64,000 nucleotides of DNA, from the NCBI RefSeq assembly GCF_900168065.1, contig NZ_FUZZ01000001.1, positions 2,786,623-2,850,622 on the forward strand, read 5' to 3'. Under the pieces are notes generated by a model that did not search any database, was not told where the DNA came from, and worked only from the letters and a program-made list of their open reading frames with translations. The translations under genes and the position numbers were made by a program. Below, piece by piece: positions 42,988-50,208 of this stretch (positions within the stretch are counted from its first letter, which is position 1; each line of letters begins with the position of its first letter). Source of the stretch: Chitinophaga ginsengisegetis. Its GTDB lineage: Bacteria > Bacteroidota > Bacteroidia > Chitinophagales > Chitinophagaceae.

Positions 42988-43338
42988 ATGAACTACGAAT
43001 TGATGGTGATCTTTACCCCTGTGCTTTCTGAGGACGACTACAAAGCCGCCCAAAAGAAATTCGCTGATATCATTAAAGATAACGGCGGAGAAATCACGCA
43101 CGAAAATCCCTGGGGATTAAGATCACTGGCGTATCCTATCCGGAAGAAGACTACAGGAATGTATGTTGTTCTGGAATACAATGCGCCATCCGACCTCAAT
43201 GAGAAGCTGAAAATCCAGCTGAATCGCGATGAAAATGTATTACGTCACATGATTACTGCGCTGGATAAGCACGCTGTTACTTACAACGGTCGCAAAAGAC
43301 ATGGCGTAAATGCTGAATCTAAAACCACTGAAGCTTAA
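42988..43338 (+). CDS. rpsF: 30S ribosomal protein S6
   Basis: A 116-residue S6 protein. It starts with YELMVIFTPVLSEDDYKAAQKKF and has the conserved NPWGLRSLAYPIRKKTTGMYVVLEY sheet and the basic, flexible C-terminus. S6 binds S18 on the platform of the small subunit. It opens the rpsF-rpsR-rplI operon; no ssb or priB gene intervenes, unlike in many other phyla. Confidence 0.96.
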   Translation: MNYELMVIFTPVLSEDDYKAAQKKFADIIKDNGGEITHENPWGLRSLAYPIRKKTTGMYVVLEYNAPSDLNEKLKIQLNRDENVLRHMITALDKHAVTYNGRKRHGVNAESKTTEA

Positions 43339-43342
43339 AACT

Positions 43343-43615
43343 ATGGCAGTTAAACCGAAACAAGAAATCAAGTACTTAACGGCCGTAAAAACCGAGAAAC
43401 GTCAGAAGAAATACTGCCGTTTCAAGAAGTTGGGCATCAAGTACGTAGATTACAAAGACGCGGAGTTTTTGAAGAAATTTTTGAACGACCAGGGCAAAAT
43501 GTTGCCACGTCGTATTACGGGTAACTCCCTGAAATTTCAGCGTAAAGTAGCCCAGGCTATTAAGAAAGCTCGTCAAATGGCTTTATTGCCTTATGTTACT
43601 GACCTTTTAAAGTAA
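43343..43615 (+). CDS. rpsR: 30S ribosomal protein S18
   Basis: A 90-residue S18 protein with the family core KKYCRFKKLGIKYVDYKDAEFLKKFLNDQGKMLPRRITG followed by QRKVAQAIKKARQMALLPY. I chose the ATG at 43343, 4 bases after the rpsF stop, because it gives the usual N-terminus MAVKPKQEI. An upstream in-frame start would overlap rpsF and add 11 residues with no family support. Confidence 0.95.
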   Translation: MAVKPKQEIKYLTAVKTEKRQKKYCRFKKLGIKYVDYKDAEFLKKFLNDQGKMLPRRITGNSLKFQRKVAQAIKKARQMALLPYVTDLLK

Positions 43616-43621
43616 GAAGTT

Positions 43622-44068
43622 ATGCAAATTATCTTAATACAAGACGTAGATAACCTGGGTCAGAAGAATGAACTGGTTAGCGTAAAAAATGGTTACGCCA
43701 GGAATTTCCTGATTCCTCAGAAATTTGCGGTAGAAGCAAGCCCTTCTAACATGAAGCAGCTTCAGGAACGCCTGAAAGTGCAGAAAGTGAAAGAAGAGAA
43801 ACTGCTGGCTGAAATTGCGAAAGTAGTAGAAGTGTTGAAAGCTTCTCCTGTTAAAATTGGCGCTAAAACCGGTACTTCCGGTAAGATCTTCGGTAGCGTA
43901 ACCGGTGTTCAGATTGCCCGTGCAATTAAAGAACAGAAAGGTTATGAAATTGACCGTCGCCGCATCCACATCCTGGATGATGTTAAAGAACTGGGTACCT
44001 ACAAAGCTCGCCTCGATTTCGGTAAAGGCAACGAAACCGAACTGGAATTTGAAGTAGTAGCTGAGTAA
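43622..44068 (+). CDS. rplI: 50S ribosomal protein L9
   Basis: A 148-residue L9 protein. The N-terminal domain has IILIQDVDNLGQKNELVSVKNGYARNFLIPQKFAV, then the long connecting helix and the C-terminal domain (GKIFGSVTGVQIARAIKEQKGYEIDRRRI). L9 extends from the base of the L1 stalk and supports reading-frame maintenance. It is the last gene of the operon and is followed by a strong terminator. Confidence 0.96.
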   Translation: MQIILIQDVDNLGQKNELVSVKNGYARNFLIPQKFAVEASPSNMKQLQERLKVQKVKEEKLLAEIAKVVEVLKASPVKIGAKTGTSGKIFGSVTGVQIARAIKEQKGYEIDRRRIHILDDVKELGTYKARLDFGKGNETELEFEVVAE

Positions 44069-44096
44069 TATTCCAACTTGTTTGGAAAGAAGAAAG

Positions 44097-44127
44097 TCCC
44101 GGGCTGAATCAGCCCGGGATTTTTTTT
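44097..44127 (+). terminator. Intrinsic terminator of the rpsF operon
   Basis: TCCCGGGCT (44097-44105) pairs with AGCCCGGGA (44111-44119) around GAATC, followed by eight Ts. Confidence 0.92.
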
Positions 44128-44169
44128 GCATCAATATGATTGCATTTGTGTTTCATTAACGAATGGCAA

Positions 44170-44199
44170 TTGAGTTGTTGGTAGATTTGGTTATATTTG
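44170..44199 (+). promoter_or_regulatory. Bacteroidota-type promoter of the small two-gene unit
   Basis: TTG (44170-44172), 19 bases, then TATATTTG (44192-44199): a full match to the phylum consensus. The predicted transcription start near 44206 is only ~7 bases from the first ATG at 44213, so the mRNA may be almost leaderless. Confidence 0.7.
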
Positions 44200-44212
44200 T
44201 AATGTAACCACA

Positions 44213-44371
44213 ATGAAACCAGAAAAACACATATCAACACCTGATCCTAAATTTGTCGCTATCTTAAAAAAAATGATAGCAGACAAAAAGATAATTCATG
44301 AGCATATCCGGAGCGGAAAAAGCTTAAGTGAATTAGAAGCTAAAGGATTTAAGTTTGTTAAGTTCCTATAA
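44213..44371 (+). CDS. Small protein of unknown function upstream of a DUF6169-like gene
   Basis: A 52-residue open frame (MKPEKHISTPDPKFVAILKK at the N-terminus, FKFVKFL at the end), too short for routine calling. It is credible because it starts just behind a well-formed promoter, its charged helical composition looks protein-like, and its 3' end overlaps the start of the next gene by 17 bases in another frame, a sign of translational coupling. The segment IIHEHIRSGKSLSELEAKGF could form a small helical fold. I do not recognise a family. An antitoxin-like or chaperone-like partner role is only a guess. Confidence 0.6.
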   Translation: MKPEKHISTPDPKFVAILKKMIADKKIIHEHIRSGKSLSELEAKGFKFVKFL

Positions 44372-44852
44372 CGTTTCCCAGCTAAAAGAAGGAGATTATT
44401 TATTCACTACCGATTCCGGCATTGTATATAGTGTATATATGCTGGATGAGTCATTGTACTTTGATGCGTATCCTGAATTTTCGGCTGATGTGCATACACT
44501 CGGTTTTGATATGATATCTAATCCCTTAAGAAAAACACCTTTCGACAAAAGGGTGCGGATTACTATTTCCAATATTATTATTGATTATCTGACGACCCAC
44601 CCGGAAAAAGTTTTCTTTTTTGTATGCGACAGTGCCGATGCCCGGGAAAAAAGCAGAATGAAAATATTTGAATTATGGTATCATCAACGGCAAACAGATA
44701 CGATTGAAAAATACAATGAATCCATTCATACCGCAGATATGGATATCTATTTTTCTATCATTATTCATTCAAAAAACAGCCTGAAGAACTATATCCTTTC
44801 CTGCTTTCGCCAACTAACCCAATCCACCGCCGAAAAACTCAAATCTTATTAG
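44355..44852 (+). CDS. DUF6169-like protein, function unknown
   Basis: A 165-residue cytoplasmic protein. The N-terminal beta-rich part (NVSQLKEGDYLFTTDSGIVYSVYM) leads into RVRITISNIIIDYLTTHPEKVFFFVCDSADAREKSRMKIFELWY, which I recognise as similar to the Bacteroidota family DUF6169. No catalytic motif is evident. The start is TTG at 44355, inside the end of the preceding 52-residue frame; the next in-frame ATG would remove the conserved N-terminus. The stretch is AT-rich compared with the ribosomal genes before it, which may point to later acquisition. Confidence 0.72.
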   Translation: MLSSYNVSQLKEGDYLFTTDSGIVYSVYMLDESLYFDAYPEFSADVHTLGFDMISNPLRKTPFDKRVRITISNIIIDYLTTHPEKVFFFVCDSADAREKSRMKIFELWYHQRQTDTIEKYNESIHTADMDIYFSIIIHSKNSLKNYILSCFRQLTQSTAEKLKSY

Positions 44853-44875
44853 TATTTTCATACCAATATTCCGCC

Positions 44876-45757
44876 ATGAGTATGAAAAATATTACCTTCT
44901 TCTTTATCATCATTATCACCGCCTCGGCCTGTAGTACCAGGAATCACAGACCCGGACTCCCCAGGCTAACCACCATCAGCATCCAGGGCGATAGCACGCC
45001 GCAATATACCTTCCGGTATGATCAGCAGGGCAACCTGGCTGAACTGGTACATCACCTGCAATTAAACGACACCAGCATCAGTACTTTCTCCTATGATCAT
45101 TCCCACCGGATTACCGGCATGGTGCTATCCAACCGGGAAAATAATATCACGGCAATAAAAGAGCGCGCCAAAGTAACCTCCTGGGATAAAGATGGCAACA
45201 TCACCACCGTACAATATTTTGATGCAAAGGAGCGCCTGCTCCGCGTTGCCAATGTACGCTGGAAGAACGGGCTACCCGCTGCCATGAAATATTCCGATTC
45301 CACGCAGGCAATCAGCTGGAATTATGATGCAACGCATCCTATAAGAAAAGATATTTGTATAGATAGCTTCTCAGGCAAAAAAGAAGATACGTTAGTTACG
45401 TTGAGAACTACAAAGTACGAATGCGAGGATTCTATCAATCCCCTGCATCCCCTGGCCAATCAGTTGCTGCTCTGTCATGCTGTGGCGCCGGCAGTGGCGC
45501 TCTCTCCACTGGGCGATCTGTCAGACGCCTTTTTACACCTGAATGCGCGCAATCCCTTTCTTATCAAGATCACCGAAAAAGAAAAAACGCGCTGCCAGGA
45601 GCGTTTACTTGAATACGAGCGTTCTACCACTGTTCAATATGCCTACTACTTCAATGGTGGCCGATATCCGGCGGGCGCATGGGTGCATTTACACAGCGAA
45701 GGATTCACCAAACTGGGCAGCGACAACCATTTTGCGCTTGAATATCAATACGAATAA
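44876..45757 (+). CDS. Predicted lipoprotein, function unknown
   Basis: A 293-residue protein with a lipoprotein signal (lipobox ASAC, Cys19). The body has repeated short beta motifs such as YTFRYDQQGNLAELV, STFSYDHSHRITGMVL and VTSWDKDGNITTVQYFDAKERLLRVANVRWKNG. These recall YD/RHS-type repeats, as found in several Bacteroidota surface lipoproteins of the DUF4595 type. No enzymatic motif is visible. It lies 24 bases after the DUF6169-like gene and 35 before a rhomboid protease gene. Confidence 0.65.
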   Translation: MSMKNITFFFIIIITASACSTRNHRPGLPRLTTISIQGDSTPQYTFRYDQQGNLAELVHHLQLNDTSISTFSYDHSHRITGMVLSNRENNITAIKERAKVTSWDKDGNITTVQYFDAKERLLRVANVRWKNGLPAAMKYSDSTQAISWNYDATHPIRKDICIDSFSGKKEDTLVTLRTTKYECEDSINPLHPLANQLLLCHAVAPAVALSPLGDLSDAFLHLNARNPFLIKITEKEKTRCQERLLEYERSTTVQYAYYFNGGRYPAGAWVHLHSEGFTKLGSDNHFALEYQYE

Positions 45758-45792
45758 CGCTTAATTGGGGATTTTTCATTAACTTTTAGGAG

Positions 45793-46416
45793 ATGAAAAT
45801 CACAGACCGATTAAAGACGATGCCGGTTACGCTGGTGTTGATCGGCATAAACGTACTTGTATTTGTTTACACCGCACTAACAGGAATGAATATATGGTGG
45901 GGAGATGGAACCCATCTGCTGCATGCCGGCGCCAACTACTGGTCACTGACCATAGAGCAACATCAGTACTGGCGGTTGTTTAGCAGCATGTTCCTGCATG
46001 CAGGACTGGGCCATCTTTTCACAAATATGCTCGGGCTGTTCATTGGAGGCCTTTTCCTGGAACCGGTATTGCGTAGTTTCCGTTATGGCCTTGCCTATGC
46101 GATCACAGGATTAATATCCGACTATGTCAGCATCTGGTATCATAAAGGCGCAGTGGGTGTAGGCGCTTCCGGTGCTATTTTTGGTATTTACGGTGTATTC
46201 CTGGCGCTGCTCACTACTCCCCTCTTCCCAACGGAGATAAGGAAAGCGTTTCTGGCTTATATCGGCTTATTTATAGCATTAAACGTGATTGCTGCCGCGG
46301 TTTCACAGGGTGTAGATAACGCCGCACATCTGGCTGGCTTTTTAAGCGGCGCCCTTACCGGGTATCTTTTCTTTTTTACACTAACAAAAGCAGATGGAGA
46401 AAGACTCACCCGCTGA
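45793..46416 (+). CDS. Rhomboid-family intramembrane serine protease
   Basis: A 207-residue membrane protein with six predicted helices. The catalytic dyad is Ser126 in GASGAIFG and His179 in DNAAHLAGFLSG. The HxxxN part of helix 2 is HLFTNM (74-79), and the L1-loop region EQHQYWRLFSSMFLHAG is typical. It should cleave transmembrane segments of partner proteins inside the membrane. The start has an AGGAG ribosome-binding site. Substrates are unknown. Confidence 0.92.
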   Translation: MKITDRLKTMPVTLVLIGINVLVFVYTALTGMNIWWGDGTHLLHAGANYWSLTIEQHQYWRLFSSMFLHAGLGHLFTNMLGLFIGGLFLEPVLRSFRYGLAYAITGLISDYVSIWYHKGAVGVGASGAIFGIYGVFLALLTTPLFPTEIRKAFLAYIGLFIALNVIAAAVSQGVDNAAHLAGFLSGALTGYLFFFTLTKADGERLTR

Positions 46417-46440
46417 GCCTCTTCCGAAGTTCTAATTACT

Positions 46441-46448
46441 TACATTTG
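46441..46448 (+). promoter_or_regulatory. Candidate -7 box before a lipoprotein gene
   Basis: TACATTTG matches TAnnTTTG, but no TTG is found at 19 bases upstream. If it is used, transcription would start near 46455, favouring the downstream ATG codons at 46470 or 46473 as the real start of the lipoprotein gene. Confidence 0.4.
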
Positions 46449-46457
46449 TACACTTAA

Positions 46458-47195
46458 ATGCGACAAAAGATGATGAATAAGCTATGGCTCCTGCTGTGTG
46501 CATGCTCAATAATGATATTGAGCTGCAAGAATAAAACAGCAGATAACAACAACACCGCTGCCAAGGATTCCACGCCACCTGCCATTAATAAAACTCCCGA
46601 TGACACTGTTCAGTTGGGTAATAAAACCTTCTTTGTATACTTTATCGAAAAAGCAGATTTTGATAAATTCCCGCTTGCTCCCACAGATTCCAGCGAAGCA
46701 GATGTGCTGGCAAAAGACAGCCTGGTAAAAAGAGAAGGTAATAAACTGACCATCCAGCTGGAAAACGGGAAACAAAGGATCATGGCCAATAACAACAACG
46801 ACGGCGAAGATTATATCGGCTATACCTATGCAGGCAGTTATCCCTCCATTAAAAGAAAAGGATTTTTTGTTACCTATTACGAAGGCAGCGCCTTTGAGCT
46901 GGTAAATATCCTGAATGGCGATTCTATGGTAACCTGGTCTGCACCGGCCATTTCACCGGATAAAAAATATATCATCACTGCATCGATGGACCTGGTAGCA
47001 GCTTTTGACCCCAATGGGTTTCAACTGTTTTCCGTAAATGGCAACGAAATAAAAGCGGTGGGAGAAGCCAGCCTCGACGACTGGGGGCCGGGCATGGTGC
47101 ATTGGATTAATAACAAAACCATTCTATCTGAATACATTACAATAGACGAAGAAGGAAATACACAAATACGCTACGTAAAAATGGTAATGCAATAA
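46458..47195 (+). CDS. Predicted lipoprotein, function unknown
   Basis: A 245-residue protein (fewer if ATG 46470 or 46473 is used) with lipobox ILSC (Cys23) and an Asn/Thr/Pro-rich linker. The mature part alternates strands (KTFFVYFIEKADFDKF, YIGYTYAGSYPSIKRKGFFVTYYEGSAFELVNI, ISPDKKYIITASMDLVAAFDPNGFQLF). It resembles half of a beta-propeller, with the SPDKKYI motif often seen in WD40/TolB-type blades. I cannot assign a family or function. Confidence 0.62.
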   Translation: MRQKMMNKLWLLLCACSIMILSCKNKTADNNNTAAKDSTPPAINKTPDDTVQLGNKTFFVYFIEKADFDKFPLAPTDSSEADVLAKDSLVKREGNKLTIQLENGKQRIMANNNNDGEDYIGYTYAGSYPSIKRKGFFVTYYEGSAFELVNILNGDSMVTWSAPAISPDKKYIITASMDLVAAFDPNGFQLFSVNGNEIKAVGEASLDDWGPGMVHWINNKTILSEYITIDEEGNTQIRYVKMVMQ

Positions 47196-47243
47196 CAGTA
47201 TTTAGTATATTTAGTGAGAGATAGAACGTCAAATCCACGCTTC

Positions 47244-47645
47244 ATGAAAAAACTGTTCACCGTTGGTTTATTAATGGCACTCGCCTATTGCTATACCGCT
47301 TTTGCCGCACCTTCGCCAGCTAATACGGAATTTCAGGCGCCTACCATGAACATAGAGGGAACTGCCAGTTCAATCGTCAGCAAACTGGATAAATCGCTGA
47401 TCCTGACAGAAGCGCAAAAACCTAAGCTGCTCAATATTGTGACTAATTACTTACGGCAAAAAGTCAATATCCAGCCGCTGCAACAAAGCAATCTGAAAGC
47501 TTATACTACCAAAATGAACAGTATGCAAAATGGATTGCATGCCAAACTGAAACCCTTGCTGACACTCACACAGTACACAGAGTTCCTGGGGTTAAAGCCT
47601 AAGTCGTTCGACGATACCAATGTTTTATCGCAATTATATTACTGA
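47244..47645 (+). CDS. Small exported helical protein, function unknown
   Basis: A 133-residue protein with a clear signal peptide (MKKLFTVGLLMALAYCYTAFA, cleavage before APS). The mature part is helical: SSIVSKLDKSLILTEAQKPKLLNIVTNYLRQK and later NGLHAKLKPLLTLTQYTEFLGLKP. The LTEAQK and LTLTQYTEF motifs resemble the Spy/CpxP-like and DUF3347-like small periplasmic families with an LTxxQ motif. A GTG at 47214 would extend the frame, but the ATG at 47244 gives a proper signal peptide. A near -7 box (TATATTTA, 47205-47212) precedes it. Confidence 0.68.
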   Translation: MKKLFTVGLLMALAYCYTAFAAPSPANTEFQAPTMNIEGTASSIVSKLDKSLILTEAQKPKLLNIVTNYLRQKVNIQPLQQSNLKAYTTKMNSMQNGLHAKLKPLLTLTQYTEFLGLKPKSFDDTNVLSQLYY

Positions 47646-47654
47646 GCTGCCAGT

Positions 47655-47710
47655 AAACAGAAAAGCTATTTAAGTGATTGAAACCATTCACTTAAATAGC
47701 TTTTCTGTTT
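47655..47710. terminator. Bidirectional terminator with a perfect 23-bp stem
   Basis: 47655-47677 is the exact inverse complement of 47688-47710 (23 of 23), with a 10-base loop. The outer ends are AAACAG/CTGTTT, followed by further Ts. It lies between the convergent small exported protein gene and the D-threonine-aldolase-like gene. Confidence 0.88.
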
Positions 47711-47719
47711 TTATTTTCT

Positions 47720-48823
47720 TTAGATGATAATCTGCCGGTCGCGCGCTATAATACGCCAGTTGGCGATTACCGCATTACGCTCTGCCACATAAGCTTTTTC
47801 ATACAACGCCACAGTAGGACAAATATGTTTTGGCACACCATACAACACCGTGCCCACGGGATACTGCGCAGCATCCGCCACTTTCAATACCAGGTGTTCT
47901 TCACTCTGCGATACCGGTTCTGCCGCCGGTGCATTCAGGAATTGTACCCGAGGCTGGGGATTCTCTGCTGCTACTGATTTATGCCCGAGATCAACACAAA
48001 TATGCTGTTCATCAACAACAGAAATCACACGGCTGATCACCAGTGCAGCCCATTGAAACGGCTGCTCCGGCAGATTGGCGGCGTACCCTGCATCCCAGAA
48101 TATGAATGTACCCGGACTACAGGTAATGCCTTCCCTTGCTGCGTGCACCGGGAAAGTAGGTGTGCCGCCTGCCACAATTTCCGGCTGCGGAAGACCACTA
48201 TTTGTTATGGCTGCCGCCAGTGCGGCAACAGGAGCGTATGCTGTATCACAACGTTCTTTTCGTATAGCCATATCCGTATCATGGAGGTGTCCATCGTATG
48301 CGTGTAATCCCACCGGAACCACTCCCGGTAGCGTATTGAGATATTGATACAACACCAGTGCTTCAAGCCCCGGCTTAATACCGGTGCGGTTCATTCCTAC
48401 ATTAAGATCCACATATACCGGCAAGCGGCGGCCCTGCCCGGCGAAAATATTACTGATAGCCAGTGCGGCCTCAGCATTGTCAGTAACACACGAAAAAGCT
48501 GTGTGCGGGTACTTCTGTACCAACTCCAGCAAACGCACAATCTTCGGTCCTACCGGCTGATAAGCCATCAAAGCATCTGCCGCATTTACCATTCCCAACA
48601 TCTCTCCTTCTGCGATGGTGGCAAATTTAAAACGTGTAATTCCCGCCTCCATGATCAGCTGTATTACTTCAGCGGTCTTACTCGTTTTTACGTGTGGGCG
48701 TAACCGTTGTATGTCACCGATCATTGTTTTTAGCAATGAGATGTTATCTCTTATCCTGTCTTTATAAATAACAATCGCCGGAGAATCAATCTGCGCTGCA
48801 TTTGTAAGCTGATACCATTCCAT
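47720..48823 (-). CDS. D-threonine aldolase / D-serine dehydratase-like PLP enzyme
   Basis: A 367-residue fold-type III PLP enzyme of the D-TA/DSD1 group. The alanine-racemase-like N-terminal barrel has the PLP lysine in RPHVKTSK (Lys46), MNRTGI and GLHAYDGHLHD. The C-terminal beta domain holds the metal site in VPKHICPTVALY (His and Cys), shared by D-threonine aldolase, eukaryotic-type D-serine dehydratase and hydroxyaspartate dehydratase. I moved the start to ATG 48823 (MEWYQLTNAAQIDSPA), the family N-terminus. A GntP permease gene lies 23 bases upstream. It probably degrades a D-hydroxy-amino acid; which one is not decided by sequence. Confidence 0.86.
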   Translation of the reverse strand: MEWYQLTNAAQIDSPAIVIYKDRIRDNISLLKTMIGDIQRLRPHVKTSKTAEVIQLIMEAGITRFKFATIAEGEMLGMVNAADALMAYQPVGPKIVRLLELVQKYPHTAFSCVTDNAEAALAISNIFAGQGRRLPVYVDLNVGMNRTGIKPGLEALVLYQYLNTLPGVVPVGLHAYDGHLHDTDMAIRKERCDTAYAPVAALAAAITNSGLPQPEIVAGGTPTFPVHAAREGITCSPGTFIFWDAGYAANLPEQPFQWAALVISRVISVVDEQHICVDLGHKSVAAENPQPRVQFLNAPAAEPVSQSEEHLVLKVADAAQYPVGTVLYGVPKHICPTVALYEKAYVAERNAVIANWRIIARDRQIII

Positions 48824-48846
48824 GCGGATATTTTTTTTAATCAATA

Positions 48847-50160
48847 TTATACAAACAAACTTAAGATCAAACATCCGATCAACCCCGTCACAGATACAAT
48901 AGTTTCCATCACCGACCAGGTTTTAATCGTGTCTTTTACAGACAAGTTAAAGTATTCCTTGAACATCCAGAAACCGGCATCATTTACATGGGAAAACATC
49001 AGGCTACCCGCGCCGGTGGCCAGTACCATCAGGTTGGCATTTACACCGGAAGCAGCAATCATTGGCGCCACAATTCCTGCGGTGGTAAGTCCGGCTACCG
49101 TGGCAGATCCTATACACACCCTGATGATAGCAGCAATACCCCACGCCAGGATCAACGGATGCAGGTGCATATTCTGAAGCGTAGTAGCAATGTAACTGCT
49201 AACCTTGCTGTCGTGCAGTAATTGTGTAAGCGCACCGGAGCCGCCTATTACCAGGATAATAACAGCTACATCGCGCACAGCATCGTCCATTACCACCATC
49301 ACTTTTTTTGCGGGCATCCCCCGTTTCAATCCTAATAAATACATGCCGTTTAATACGGCCAGCAACATTACTATCAGTGGTTCCCCCAGCCAGGTGGCCA
49401 GCCTGAAAAGGAAAGTATCTTCAGGCACCCATAACTTCACCAAAGCCGTCACCGCCAGTAAAAATACAGGTAACAACGCTGCGAAGAGACTCACAAACAT
49501 ACCCGGCAACTGCTCCTCCGGAATCGGCGGCGCCACAAACATTTTCCCCGGGGGATTGGTGTAATGTTTCAGGAAACGCGAAAATACCGGTCCAGCCAGC
49601 ACAATAGCCGGAATAGCTACCATAATGCCGTACAACAATGTAAGCCCCATATTAGCATGAAACTGCTGTATCAATGCAGTTGGAGAAGGATGCGGCGGCA
49701 GGTATCCATGCGTTACAGATAAAGACGCCAACATAGGAATACCGAGATATACTACCGGCAATTTTGTACGCGCCGCCACCGTAAAAATCAGGGGTACCAT
49801 CAGTACAAAGCCGATATTATAAAACAAGGGGATACCCACTATAAAGCCCGTGAGCATCAGCGACCACTGTACATACTTTGGCCCGAACAGGTTCATTAAA
49901 CCTCCGGCAATTTTTTGCCCGGCTCCGCTTTCCGCCACCAGCTTTCCAAGCATACTGCCGAAAACAATCACCACAATCAGGGACCCTAACGTTTTACCAA
50001 TACCGGTTTGAATAGACTGCGTAATGTCTGTTACGTTCATATGCAACGCCAGTCCCATCAGCAAAGACACAATAAGGAAAGAGAGGAAAGTATTTAAACG
50101 CCACCAGGTGACCAGCATTACCAGCAAAAGGATGGCCGCAATAACAATTAATAAGGGCAT
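48847..50160 (-). CDS. GntP-family H+ symporter (gluconate or D-serine permease type)
   Basis: A 437-residue transporter with about 12-14 membrane helices. Family features are VIVFGSMLGKLVAESGAGQKIA, LMLTGFIVGIPLFYNIGFVLMVPL, THGYLPPHPSPTALIQQF and GSLMFSHVNDAGFWMFKEYF. The GntP family contains gluconate permeases and the D-serine permease DsdX. Because the next gene is a D-threonine-aldolase/D-serine-dehydratase-like enzyme and no gluconate kinase is near, a D-amino-acid substrate is the better guess. A 30-bp palindrome lies 5 bases before its start codon. Confidence 0.86.
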   Translation of the reverse strand: MPLLIVIAAILLLVMLVTWWRLNTFLSFLIVSLLMGLALHMNVTDITQSIQTGIGKTLGSLIVVIVFGSMLGKLVAESGAGQKIAGGLMNLFGPKYVQWSLMLTGFIVGIPLFYNIGFVLMVPLIFTVAARTKLPVVYLGIPMLASLSVTHGYLPPHPSPTALIQQFHANMGLTLLYGIMVAIPAIVLAGPVFSRFLKHYTNPPGKMFVAPPIPEEQLPGMFVSLFAALLPVFLLAVTALVKLWVPEDTFLFRLATWLGEPLIVMLLAVLNGMYLLGLKRGMPAKKVMVVMDDAVRDVAVIILVIGGSGALTQLLHDSKVSSYIATTLQNMHLHPLILAWGIAAIIRVCIGSATVAGLTTAGIVAPMIAASGVNANLMVLATGAGSLMFSHVNDAGFWMFKEYFNLSVKDTIKTWSVMETIVSVTGLIGCLILSLFV

Positions 50161-50165
50161 ACAGC

Positions 50166-50195
50166 TGTTGTTTTACATGAACATGGAAAACAACA
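50166..50195. promoter_or_regulatory. 30-bp near-perfect palindrome, candidate operator or terminator
   Basis: TGTTGTTTT (50166-50174) and AAAACAACA (50187-50195) are exact inverse complements. The centre holds CATG-AA-CATG, so only one position pair (50175/50186) fails to match. It sits in the 48-base gap between the ABC permease stop and the gntP start. It could be a repressor-binding site for the permease/aldolase operon or the terminator of the ABC permease gene; the lack of a T run favours the former. Confidence 0.6.
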
Positions 50196-50208
50196 AGATA
50201 ATAAAATA

